Below, one piece after another: positions 8,279-16,155 of a stretch of DNA of 64,000 bases. The position numbers were made by a program, and so were the translations under genes. This stretch comes from Marinimicrobium agarilyticum DSM 16975 (GTDB lineage: Bacteria > Pseudomonadota > Gammaproteobacteria > Pseudomonadales > Cellvibrionaceae), in NCBI RefSeq assembly GCF_000423345.1, contig NZ_KE384008.1:1-64000 (forward strand). The letters run 5' to 3'. A model generated the notes under the pieces. It did not search any database. It had not been told where the DNA came from and saw only the letters and a list, made by a program, of their open reading frames with translations. How positions within the stretch are numbered: the stretch's first letter is position 1; each line of letters starts with the position of its first letter.

Positions 8279-9100
8279 TCACTCTCCTTTTCCGCGGGTG
8301 GGAGAGGGCTCACCAATGGCTGGTGTCTGCAGTTCGCCGGCCAGGACCTCCGCAATATGACGCACCTGCACCCGGTCCGGGTTGTCCGGTTCCAGTCGTT
8401 GCAGCTTGCCTGCGATATTCAGCAGGCAGGAGAGGTCGCCCCCCAGCACCATGCTGGCACCCGACTGGCGAATGTTGTTCACTTTGTTGGTGACCATGCG
8501 GTTGGAGACATCGGAATACTTGACGCAAAAGGTGCCGCCGAAGCCGCAACAGACGTCGGTTTCTTCCATTTCGGTCACGTCGAGGTTGGCACAGCGTTTG
8601 AGCAGGGTTCTCGGTTGCTGCTTGATGCCCAGTTCCCGCAAGCCGGCGCAGCTGTCGTGATAGGTGACCGTTTCCGAGCTGAGGTCGATGCCGGCCCGCG
8701 TTGGGGCGTAATCCAACACTTCGGTCAGAAAAGTGGTCAGCTCGTAGACTTTTTCGCAAAAACGAACCACCGTCTCATGTCGCTCGTCCTGCGCAAACAG
8801 TTCCGGGTAGTGGGTTTTGATGGTACCGCCACAGGAGCCAGAAGGCAGAACAACGTAATCGTATTGCCCGAACTGCTGCACAATATTCCAGGCCAAGGCG
8901 CGGGTCTCCTCCGGCTGGCCATTATTGAAGGCCACCTGCCCGCAGCAGCTCTGTGGTGGAACGTGAACATCGCACCCGGCGCGTTCGAGCAGGGTGGCGG
9001 TGGCAAAGCCGATACTCGGGCGAATGAGATCGACCGGGCAGGTGACAAAAAGCCCGATCTGGTGCCTGCGTTTCGGAGAATTTTGGGGCGTCTCGGTCAT
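8279..9100 (-). CDS. lutA: Lactate utilization protein A (CCG-domain subunit)
   Basis: 273 residues with two cysteine-rich CCG domains typical of LutA/GlpC/heterodisulphide-reductase-like subunits: PPQSCCGQVAFNNGQ near residue 50, LPSGSCGGTIK near 90, and CCGFGGTFCVKY with the second CCG near 190. Such motifs bind iron-sulphur clusters. It ends one base before lutB begins. A hairpin with a T tract lies between rhaI and this gene, so lutABC-tpiA may be expressed below the level of rhaI or need a separate promoter. The role in oxidising rhamnose-derived lactate is inferred from the operon. Confidence 0.93.
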   Translation of the reverse strand: MTETPQNSPKRRHQIGLFVTCPVDLIRPSIGFATATLLERAGCDVHVPPQSCCGQVAFNNGQPEETRALAWNIVQQFGQYDYVVLPSGSCGGTIKTHYPELFAQDERHETVVRFCEKVYELTTFLTEVLDYAPTRAGIDLSSETVTYHDSCAGLRELGIKQQPRTLLKRCANLDVTEMEETDVCCGFGGTFCVKYSDVSNRMVTNKVNNIRQSGASMVLGGDLSCLLNIAGKLQRLEPDNPDRVQVRHIAEVLAGELQTPAIGEPSPTRGKGE

Positions 9101-9135
9101 GGGGCTCGGTCGCGTTGCGGAGAAACAAGGGAAAT

Positions 9136-9173
9136 AAAAAAGTGCCGGCCTGAATGCGAGAGAGGGCCGGCAC
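9136..9173 (-). terminator. Intrinsic-terminator-like hairpin between rhaI and lutA
   Basis: On the minus strand GTGCCGGCC (9173-9165) pairs perfectly with GGCCGGCAC (9150-9142) and is followed by six T residues (9141-9136). It has the full form of a Rho-independent terminator but lies inside the apparent operon. Confidence 0.75.
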
Positions 9174-9184
9174 CAAAGGGGGCG

Positions 9185-10477
9185 TTACACAATGCCGGAG
9201 CGGCTGCCGCCAGTGTCCGGACGCGCTTTGGCGGCCTGCTGGCGGTAGCCTGAGGCACGGTATATCGCGAGGGAGTCGATGGCGGCGCCTTTGTTTTTCC
9301 GGGCCATGGCCAGGATGGGTGAGACATCCGTATTGAAGGCGGCCTTTAAGGTGTTGCTGGCCATGATGGCGTCGTTATCGGTCTGATAACGCTCCAGCGC
9401 TTCACGATCCACCAGCAATGCTTTGATGAACGAGCGCTGCACTTCGGTGGCCGAGTTGATCAGGCTTTCGATCGGGTCGGTCACATTGTGAGACTGGTCC
9501 AGCATATAAGCCGGGGCGAATCCCGGCTGTTTGCGGTACTCGGCATCCACCAGCTCATTGAAAATCAGAAATTGCTGGTAGGGGTGCAGCGAGCCGCTGT
9601 CCAGGTCGTCATCCCCGTATTTACTGTCGTTGAAATGGAAGCCGCCCAGTTTTTTGAACTGAATCAGGCGGGAGACAATCATCTCAATGTTGACGTTGGG
9701 GGCGTGGTGGCCCAAGTCCACGAGGGATTTACAGCGCTCACCGGTTTCCATGGCGGCGAGAATATTCGAGCCCCAGTCCTGAATGACGGTGGAGTAGAAC
9801 GCTGGCTCAAACATCTTGTGTTCGATGTGCATTTCCCAGTCCTGCGGCAGGCCCTGGTAGATGGCCTTGGCACTGGCGAGGTAGCGCTCGAAGGCGCGCT
9901 GGAAATGTTGTTGGCCCGGGTGGTTGGAGCCATCGCCGACCCAGACGGTGAGCACTTTGGAGCCCAATTGCTTGCCCCACTCAATCACCTGAAGGTTGTG
10001 GGCCACTGCCTGCTCGCGCACGGCCGCGTCCGCGTGGCTCAGGCTGCCGTATTTGTAGGAGCGTTCCTGATCGGGTTGATCCTGAAAGGTGTTGGAATTC
10101 ACGGAACTCCAACCCAGGCCGTATTGATCCGAGTGGGCTTTCAGTTCGCTGAAGTCGTCGACTTTGTCCCAGGGGAAGTGTGGGGAAATCTCACTGGTAC
10201 AGCCGGACATCTGGTGGATGACTGCACAGTCCTCTACTTTTTCGAAGATATTGCGCGGCTCGCCCTCGCCCGGAAAACGCGCGAAACGCGTCCCACCGGT
10301 GCCCGTGCCCCAGGAGGGAACGGCGATATCGAATGCTTCCGCCTGGCGGGTCAGTGCCTGGATGTCCAGACCCCGGCGCTCGAGTTGCTCTCCCAGAGCG
10401 TCATAATCTTTCTGCAGGTCGGGGGTCAGTTGATCGTTCTTTTCGGCGACCAGCTCGGGGGAAATGGGGTATTTCAT
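9185..10477 (-). CDS. rhaI: L-rhamnose isomerase (RhaI type)
   Basis: 430 residues. It converts L-rhamnose to L-rhamnulose in the cytoplasm. It belongs to the Pseudomonas-type sugar isomerase family (TIM barrel, divalent metal), not the E. coli RhaA type. Supporting motifs are WGTGTGGTRFARFPG (residues 56-70), IEHKMFEPAFY with a metal-binding Glu, LVDLGHHAPNVNIE, and FHFNDSKYGDDDLDSG carrying metal and substrate ligands. It lies 90 bp after the aldolase-dehydrogenase gene on the same strand. A terminator-like hairpin follows, so it may be the last strongly expressed gene of the first operon part. Confidence 0.95.
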   Translation of the reverse strand: MKYPISPELVAEKNDQLTPDLQKDYDALGEQLERRGLDIQALTRQAEAFDIAVPSWGTGTGGTRFARFPGEGEPRNIFEKVEDCAVIHQMSGCTSEISPHFPWDKVDDFSELKAHSDQYGLGWSSVNSNTFQDQPDQERSYKYGSLSHADAAVREQAVAHNLQVIEWGKQLGSKVLTVWVGDGSNHPGQQHFQRAFERYLASAKAIYQGLPQDWEMHIEHKMFEPAFYSTVIQDWGSNILAAMETGERCKSLVDLGHHAPNVNIEMIVSRLIQFKKLGGFHFNDSKYGDDDLDSGSLHPYQQFLIFNELVDAEYRKQPGFAPAYMLDQSHNVTDPIESLINSATEVQRSFIKALLVDREALERYQTDNDAIMASNTLKAAFNTDVSPILAMARKNKGAAIDSLAIYRASGYRQQAAKARPDTGGSRSGIV

Positions 10478-10511
10478 ATTATCGTCCCGTTGTTTCCGGT
10501 GGTGATTATCT

Positions 10512-10539
10512 GAGCGCCCCGGGTTGATGCGGGGCGCTC
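10512..10539. other. Strong intercistronic hairpin between the aldolase gene and rhaI
   Basis: GAGCGCCCC (10512-10520) pairs with GGGGCGCTC (10531-10539). No T tract follows in either direction, so it is unlikely to be an intrinsic terminator. It might protect or process the message. Confidence 0.4.
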
Positions 10540-10567
10540 TTCAATAGTATCAGTTATGTCCGCTATT

Positions 10568-12676
10568 TTAGCGGGTAAACGATGGCGCGTGGCCCGCGTC
10601 GACGTTGATAATATTCCCGGTGGACTTGGCGGACAGATCAGCGGCAAAGAAGTAGGTCGCCTCAGCGATGTCTTCCGGCAGAACAGAACGCTTGAGCATG
10701 CTGCGCTGACGATAGTGCTCTTCGAGCTCATCGTTGCTGATGTCGTAAGCGGCCGCACGCTCTTTGCGCCATTCGCCGTCCCAGATTTTCGAGCCGCGCA
10801 AAACGGCATCAGGGTTGACGACATTGCAGCGGATACCCAGCGGTGCGCCTTCCAGAGCAATACAACGTGCCAGTTGAATCTCTGCCGCCTTGGCGGTGCA
10901 GTAGGCGGAAGCGCCGGGAGAGGCTACCAGGCCGTTTTTGCTCACCACGAACACGACGGAACCGCCTGTGCCCTGACGCTTGAGCAGTTTGAAGCCTTCG
11001 CGTCCGACCAGAAAGTAGCCCGTGGCCAGAATGTCCATGTTTTTGTTCCACAGGTCGAGACCGGTTTCGTCCAGAGGCGCGGAACTGGCGATGCCGGCGT
11101 TGGACACCAGAATGTCGATGCCGCCGTATTCCCGTGCGACGCTCGCCATGGCGTCGGCCACCGTTTTCTCTTTGGTGACATCGCATTGAACCTGACGCAC
11201 GACGTCTTTGCCAAAGGCGTTGGTCAGTTCACTGCAGGTATTTTCCAGGGCTTTGGTATCGATATCCGCTAACATCACGCAGGCGCCTTCACGCAGCATG
11301 CGGGCGGCAGTGGCCTTGCCGATGCCGCCGGCGCCGCCGGTGATAAATGCCACCCGGCCGGCGAGGGATTTGGGCTTGGGCATGCGCTGCAGCTTGGCTT
11401 CCTCAAGCAGCCAGTACTCAATATCAAACGCTTCCTGCTCGGGCAGGCCGACGTACTCACTGACGCCGCTGGCTTCGCGCATCACGTTGATGGCGTTGAC
11501 GTAAAACTCACCGGCGATGCGCGCGGTGGCTTTGTCTTTGGCGAAGGTGACCATGCCCACGCCGGGGACCAGGTAGACCACGGCATTGGGGTCGCGCATG
11601 GCGGGGCTGTTGTCGCGCTTGCAGCGGTTGTAATACTCCGCATAACTCTGACGGTAGGCTTCCAGCTGCTTATCGAGACCTTCAGCGCAACGCGCCAGCT
11701 CGTTGTCGAGATTGTTGGCCGTGGGGTCGAAGTCCACCACCAGCGGGCGGATCTTGGTCCGCAGGAAGTGGTCGGGGCAGGAGGTGCCGAGCGCGGCCAG
11801 TGGTTCCAGCTCCGCGGAGTTGACGAATTCGATCACGGTGTCCGAATCGTTGAAGTGGCCCACTTTGTATTGTTCGTTGGTAATCTTGCCGCGAATCAAC
11901 GGCATCAGTTGGCTGGCCACGGTCTGGCGTTGGTCGGCCTTCAGGGGTTCCCGGTACTTGGCGCCACCAAAAGCGTCGCTCTTGTTGTTGGCTTGCAGCC
12001 AGTCCTGCGCTCTCTGAATAATGTCCAGAGTGGCGAGGTAGCACTCTTTGGCGCTCTCGCCCCAAGTGAAAATACCGTGGCCTTCGAGCATGATGCCCTT
12101 GAGGTCCTGGTTGCCGCGCGCCACTTCTTCGAGTTTCAGTCCCAGGTCATAACCCGGGCGCTGCCAGGGCAGCCAACCCATCTGGCCTTCGAAAATCACT
12201 TCCGTCAGTTCTTTGCTGTTTTTGGTGCAGGCAATGGCAATGGCGGCATCCGGGTGCATGTGGTCGACATGCTTATGGGGAATGTAGGCGTGTAGCGGCG
12301 TATCGATGCTGGCGGCCTTCGGGTTGAGGTTGAAGGTGCAGTGGGGGAGGTAGCCCACCATTTCGTCTTCGTGCTCAAGGCCGCGGTACAGAGACTTCAA
12401 CTGCTGCAGTTTTTCCATATAAAGGGTGGAGAAACCGTCCAGCTCGATGGAGCCCAGGTCACCGCCGGAGCCCTTGACCCACAACACCTCTGCATTACCG
12501 CCGGTTAGCGGGTCGGTCATGTTGATCTTGGCGGAGGTGTTACCGCCCCCGAAGTTGGTAATGCGCAAATCGGAGCCGAGCAGATTTGATCGGTATTTCA
12601 ACAATTCCGGCTCGCTCATGCTGGCGGCCTTCTGGTCGTCCCAGAGATTCTGCAGTTTGTTGGAGGACATAATCAT
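10568..12676 (-). CDS. Bifunctional rhamnulose-1-phosphate aldolase / lactaldehyde dehydrogenase (RhaEW type)
   Basis: 702 residues in two domains. Residues 1 to about 425 are a class II aldolase domain with metal-ligand motif HVDHMHPDA and third His in LEGHGIFTWG; it splits rhamnulose 1-phosphate into DHAP and L-lactaldehyde. Residues about 435-702 are a short-chain dehydrogenase with Rossmann motif TGGAGGIGKA, NAGIA, and catalytic YCTAKAAE; it is expected to oxidise lactaldehyde to L-lactate. The fusion is known from several rhamnose regulons. Starts at 12676 and 12670 are both possible; the second has better spacing to AAAGAG. First gene of the operon, divergent from the permease gene across a 232-bp control region. 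Confidence 0.94.
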   Translation of the reverse strand: MIMSSNKLQNLWDDQKAASMSEPELLKYRSNLLGSDLRITNFGGGNTSAKINMTDPLTGGNAEVLWVKGSGGDLGSIELDGFSTLYMEKLQQLKSLYRGLEHEDEMVGYLPHCTFNLNPKAASIDTPLHAYIPHKHVDHMHPDAAIAIACTKNSKELTEVIFEGQMGWLPWQRPGYDLGLKLEEVARGNQDLKGIMLEGHGIFTWGESAKECYLATLDIIQRAQDWLQANNKSDAFGGAKYREPLKADQRQTVASQLMPLIRGKITNEQYKVGHFNDSDTVIEFVNSAELEPLAALGTSCPDHFLRTKIRPLVVDFDPTANNLDNELARCAEGLDKQLEAYRQSYAEYYNRCKRDNSPAMRDPNAVVYLVPGVGMVTFAKDKATARIAGEFYVNAINVMREASGVSEYVGLPEQEAFDIEYWLLEEAKLQRMPKPKSLAGRVAFITGGAGGIGKATAARMLREGACVMLADIDTKALENTCSELTNAFGKDVVRQVQCDVTKEKTVADAMASVAREYGGIDILVSNAGIASSAPLDETGLDLWNKNMDILATGYFLVGREGFKLLKRQGTGGSVVFVVSKNGLVASPGASAYCTAKAAEIQLARCIALEGAPLGIRCNVVNPDAVLRGSKIWDGEWRKERAAAYDISNDELEEHYRQRSMLKRSVLPEDIAEATYFFAADLSAKSTGNIINVDAGHAPSFTR

Positions 12677-12736
12677 TCGCTCTTTATTTATCGGTGAACG
12701 GTGTATGGCGTCATGAGATCGCCTTTTTGATTGACA

Positions 12737-12846
12737 ATGATTGTAAGTGATTAAAAATGGGTGGTCAAGAATGTATTTTGTGTTGTTGCTGGTTTTTTGA
12801 GGTTGTTAAAAACCAGAATTAACGTTATCGTTCATTAATAATCAAA
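12737..12846 (+). promoter_or_regulatory. Phased operator-like repeats between the two divergent rhamnose operons
   Basis: ATGATTGTAA (12737-12746) is directly followed by GTGATTAAAA (12747-12756). On the minus strand, TTGATTATTA (12846-12837) is followed by ATGAACGATA (12836-12827). Both pairs keep a 10-bp register and match the unit type seen before the DeoR gene. They lie 61-170 bp before the aldolase start and 63-172 bp before the permease start, so one regulator could control both operons. Confidence 0.5.
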
Positions 12847-12908
12847 TGTGTGCATATTGAAGACATTGTTCCGGCGCTCCCGGAGCCATTTCATTAGGCG
12901 AGAATAAG

Positions 12909-14618
12909 ATGACACATAATAATGAGTTCGAACGCTCCCCCGTAAAGCCCGAACGCCTGGAACCCGCCCGTCACTTTGCCGCGAGCTACTCGGGCGAGCA
13001 TGTGGCCGGAACCGAGTTTGTCATTGGTGCCCTGTTTGTGGCGTGGGGCGTGGGCGTGCAGGACATACTCTGGGGCTTGCTGTGGGGGAATCTGCTGGCT
13101 GTGCTGACCTGGGGCCTGGTCTGCGCGCCCATCGCCGTCAGCACCCGCCTGACTCTTTATGCCTACCTGGAGCGAATTGGCGGCAAAGGCATCATCAATC
13201 TTTATAGCATTGTCAACGGCGTCCTCTTCTGCGTTCTGGCTGGCACCATGATCACGGTGTCGGCCTCCGCCGCGCGCATCCTGTTTGATATTCCCCCTCA
13301 GGTTGATTGGTATCCCACCAGTGCCGGTTTTGTGGTGGTGGCTTTACTGGTCGGGGCTCTGGTGACGGTGATCGCCGCCAAGGGGTTTCGCCGCGTGGCG
13401 ATATTTTCCCAGGTGTGTGCTCCCTGGATGATTCTTATGTTCCTCGTCGGCGCGATGACCATGTTTTCCGTGCTCAGCGCGCAGACGCCCGAAATTCCCG
13501 GGCAAAGTGTCGCCGAGCGACTGCTGAGTATTGCCGACGCCCAGATATGGCGAGGTGATGAAGGCGGTCTGGGCCTTTGGCATGTCGCCGCTTTCGCCTG
13601 GGTCGCCAACCTCGCCATGCACGGCGGGCTCTCGGATATGACATTGTTGCGCTACGCTCGACGCTCCTCCTACGGTTTTCTGTCGGTGCTGGGGATGTTC
13701 ATTGGTCACTATGCGGCGTGGTTGTGTGCGGGCGTCATGGGGGCGGGTGCGGCTTTTATGCTCAAAGTCTCGATTCAGGAGTTGGATGCCGGGGCCGTGG
13801 CCTATCAGGCACTGGGAGCCACCGGCATACTGGTGGTGATCATCGCCGGTTGGACCACGTCCAATCCGACCATCTACCGCGCCGGGCTGGCGTTTCAGTC
13901 GCTGTATCCCCGCTGGAATCGCACGGCGGTGACGGCGGTAACTGGCCTGGTCACCACGATTATTGCCTGCTTTCCGTTTGTATTTACTCAACTGATGAGT
14001 TTTGTCGGGTTGATGGGGTTGATTCTCGCCCCGATCGGGGCCGTGATCGTGACGGAGCACTGGTTGTTCCCGCGTCTGGGGCTGACCCGCTACTGGAATC
14101 ACTACCGGGGCGGCTACCTGAACTGGCCCGCCTGTCTGGCCTGGGGGCTCTCCCTGTTGGCGGCCTGGGGCTTTAACAGCCTGGGGTTGCATCTGTTCTT
14201 TCTGTTGTTGCCTACGTGGGTCATCGCCACGTTGATCTATGCGGGCCTGGCGGCGCTCTGTGGTGCTCGAGAGCCGTATACCGAAGAGTCGGCACTGTAT
14301 GAAAAACGTGAAACCGAACGGCGGGAACAGGAACGCCATTACCTTGAGCAACTCCGGAATGTCAAAGCATCGGGTTCACACAGCGGTAGCTCCCTGACGC
14401 AGACGATTTCGATCAGTGTGGCCGTGCTGTCCTTGTTGTGGTGTTTGGCCCTCGGGGTACAGGCGCTTCGTACGGGCAGTATTGACGTGGTTAAAGACTG
14501 GCTGCTGTTTCCCACGGTACTCTATATGGTAACGGCGACGCTCTGGTCGCTGTTGAAGGAAAGGCAGGGAAGTGCCCTTCGAGAGGCCACTTTTTCGCAG
14601 GATGCACGCAAGCAATGA
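12909..14618 (+). CDS. NCS1-like (purine/cytosine permease family) transporter, probable L-rhamnose uptake
   Basis: 569 residues with about 12-14 hydrophobic segments, so an inner-membrane permease. The N-terminal GEHVAGTEFVIGALFVAWG and the later WTTSNPTIYRAGLAF segment resemble the nucleobase:cation symporter-1 family (cytosine permease-like). A long charged stretch (residues about 458-490, YEKRETERREQERHY) precedes two last membrane segments. The gene is divergent from the rhamnose operon and 58 bp before the kinase gene, and no other sugar permease lies in the window. Rhamnose (or a rhamnose-containing disaccharide) is thus the likely substrate by context only. Confidence 0.8.
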   Translation: MTHNNEFERSPVKPERLEPARHFAASYSGEHVAGTEFVIGALFVAWGVGVQDILWGLLWGNLLAVLTWGLVCAPIAVSTRLTLYAYLERIGGKGIINLYSIVNGVLFCVLAGTMITVSASAARILFDIPPQVDWYPTSAGFVVVALLVGALVTVIAAKGFRRVAIFSQVCAPWMILMFLVGAMTMFSVLSAQTPEIPGQSVAERLLSIADAQIWRGDEGGLGLWHVAAFAWVANLAMHGGLSDMTLLRYARRSSYGFLSVLGMFIGHYAAWLCAGVMGAGAAFMLKVSIQELDAGAVAYQALGATGILVVIIAGWTTSNPTIYRAGLAFQSLYPRWNRTAVTAVTGLVTTIIACFPFVFTQLMSFVGLMGLILAPIGAVIVTEHWLFPRLGLTRYWNHYRGGYLNWPACLAWGLSLLAAWGFNSLGLHLFFLLLPTWVIATLIYAGLAALCGAREPYTEESALYEKRETERREQERHYLEQLRNVKASGSHSGSSLTQTISISVAVLSLLWCLALGVQALRTGSIDVVKDWLLFPTVLYMVTATLWSLLKERQGSALREATFSQDARKQ

Positions 14619-14676
14619 TTGAGTACGAGTGACCGGGCCACTCGTGGTTAGTAATGATCTGATTATCTGAGGTTAA

Positions 14677-16068
14677 GTGAGCAGAATGGATTACGTTGTC
14701 GTACTGGATATCGGGAAAACAAATATTAAGGTTCATGTGCTGGATAAGCACATGGACAGTGTCTTTGAGCAGTCAAAGCCAAACACGGTGATGGACGGCG
14801 AGCCGTACCCGCACTTTGATGTGGACGCGATCTGGGCGTGGTTTCTCACGGTCCTGCAGGAGGTGGCCGGACAATTTCCGGTGAATGCCATCAGCGTCAC
14901 CACTCACGGTGCCACGGCGGCTCTGGTCGACCGATCGAGCCCCGGGAACGGCCTGGTGCTTCCGGTTCTGGATTATGAGTTTTCGGGGCCGGGCAGTCTG
15001 AGCGATGACTACGCCGAGGTTCGCCCGCCGTTTAACGAGACGCGTTCACCCTCGCTGCCTTCGGGGATGAACCTGGGGCGGCAGCTGTATTGGCAACAGG
15101 TGTGTTTCCCCGAGGCTTTCAAGCGGGCGACGGATATTCTTCTTTACCCCCAGTATTGGGTATGGCGGCTGACGGGCATCTGCTGCTCGGAAGTGACTTC
15201 TCTGGGCTGTCATACCGACCTATGGGCGCCGGAAAAAGGGGACTTCTCCGGGCTGGTGGATCAAATGCAGTGGCGATCCTTGTTTCCGGAAATAAGACCG
15301 GCGGATAGTGTCGCCGGGGCCATCACCGAGGAGGTCAGCAAGAAGACGGGGTTGCCTGAGCGGTGCCCGGTAACGGTCGGTATTCACGACAGCAATGCCA
15401 GCTACCTCCGGTACGTCAAAGCCAGCAAGGGCGAACCTTTTGCCGTTATCTCCACCGGCACCTGGGCGATTACGATGGCCAACGGCGGTCCGAAAGCCGG
15501 TCTTGATGAATCCCGGGATATGCTGATGAACGTCGACTTTCGTCGCGAACCGGTTGCCTGTGCCCGGTTTATGGCGGGGCGGGAATACGAAAGTATTTGC
15601 CACAAGATGGGGTCTTTCCCCGCTGAGCCGTTCAGCATTCGGGATGTTGAAGTGATTCTTGAAACAGACGCTCATGCCTTGCCGGCGTTCTGCGAGAGTT
15701 CAGGGCCGTTCTCCGGGAAAACCGGATCGCTTCACGCCGACGTCAACCGCATTAATGGGGCCGCCTTGGCATCAGTGTACTGTGCTTTGATGCTGGATCT
15801 GGAACTGGATTTACTCAAAGCGAATGGAGATATTTTCCTCGAAGGCGCGTTCCTGAAAAATGCGTTCCTTTGCCAACTGTTGGCCACCTTGCGGGGGGAG
15901 CAGCGCCTGTTTCTCTCCAATGATTCAACCGGAACCGTGAAGGGCGCGGCTGCTTTGGCCGACCCGGAGGCGCCCATAGAAGAGAAGAGAGCGCTGTGTG
16001 AACCCCTGCAGCTTCCCGAGCTCCCATCCTATCGCGAGCGGTGGCGGCAACGATGCCAGTCCTTGTAG
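14677..16068 (+). CDS. FGGY-family carbohydrate kinase, probable L-rhamnulokinase
   Basis: 463 residues, typical of FGGY kinases. The N-terminal ATP phosphate motif VVLDIGKTNIKVHV is at residues 7-20, VTTHGATAALVD near 80, and the second nucleotide motif STGTWAITMANGG near 265. The two actin-like domains make it a cytoplasmic sugar kinase. Its place between a permease and a rhamnogalacturonan lyase, opposite the rhamnose isomerase, points to phosphorylation of L-rhamnulose. It is not close to E. coli RhaB in motif details, so the substrate is inferred. GTG at 14677 has a close GAGG; ATG at 14686 is an alternative. Confidence 0.88.
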   Translation: MSRMDYVVVLDIGKTNIKVHVLDKHMDSVFEQSKPNTVMDGEPYPHFDVDAIWAWFLTVLQEVAGQFPVNAISVTTHGATAALVDRSSPGNGLVLPVLDYEFSGPGSLSDDYAEVRPPFNETRSPSLPSGMNLGRQLYWQQVCFPEAFKRATDILLYPQYWVWRLTGICCSEVTSLGCHTDLWAPEKGDFSGLVDQMQWRSLFPEIRPADSVAGAITEEVSKKTGLPERCPVTVGIHDSNASYLRYVKASKGEPFAVISTGTWAITMANGGPKAGLDESRDMLMNVDFRREPVACARFMAGREYESICHKMGSFPAEPFSIRDVEVILETDAHALPAFCESSGPFSGKTGSLHADVNRINGAALASVYCALMLDLELDLLKANGDIFLEGAFLKNAFLCQLLATLRGEQRLFLSNDSTGTVKGAAALADPEAPIEEKRALCEPLQLPELPSYRERWRQRCQSL

Positions 16069-16074
16069 ACGACG

Positions 16075-16094
16075 CCCGGGTTTCCGGGTTTTTT
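16075..16094 (+). terminator. Weak intrinsic terminator after the kinase gene
   Basis: CCCGG and CCGGG pair around a GTTT loop and are followed by six T residues. It sits 61 bp before the PL11 start, so read-through into the lyase gene is possible. Confidence 0.55.
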
Positions 16095-16155
16095 ATGTAC
16101 TCGATCACTCACTCTTAACCAGAAAAACGCCGATAGACAACGAGGTATAAAGATC

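Noticed and set aside
7270-8493. 407-codon plus-strand frame
   Set aside because: It lies opposite lutB, which has two cluster motifs; the plus frame has no recognisable domain or ribosome site.
10512-10539. Intercistronic hairpin as a terminator
   Set aside because: No T tract on either side; rhaI follows on the same strand with close spacing.
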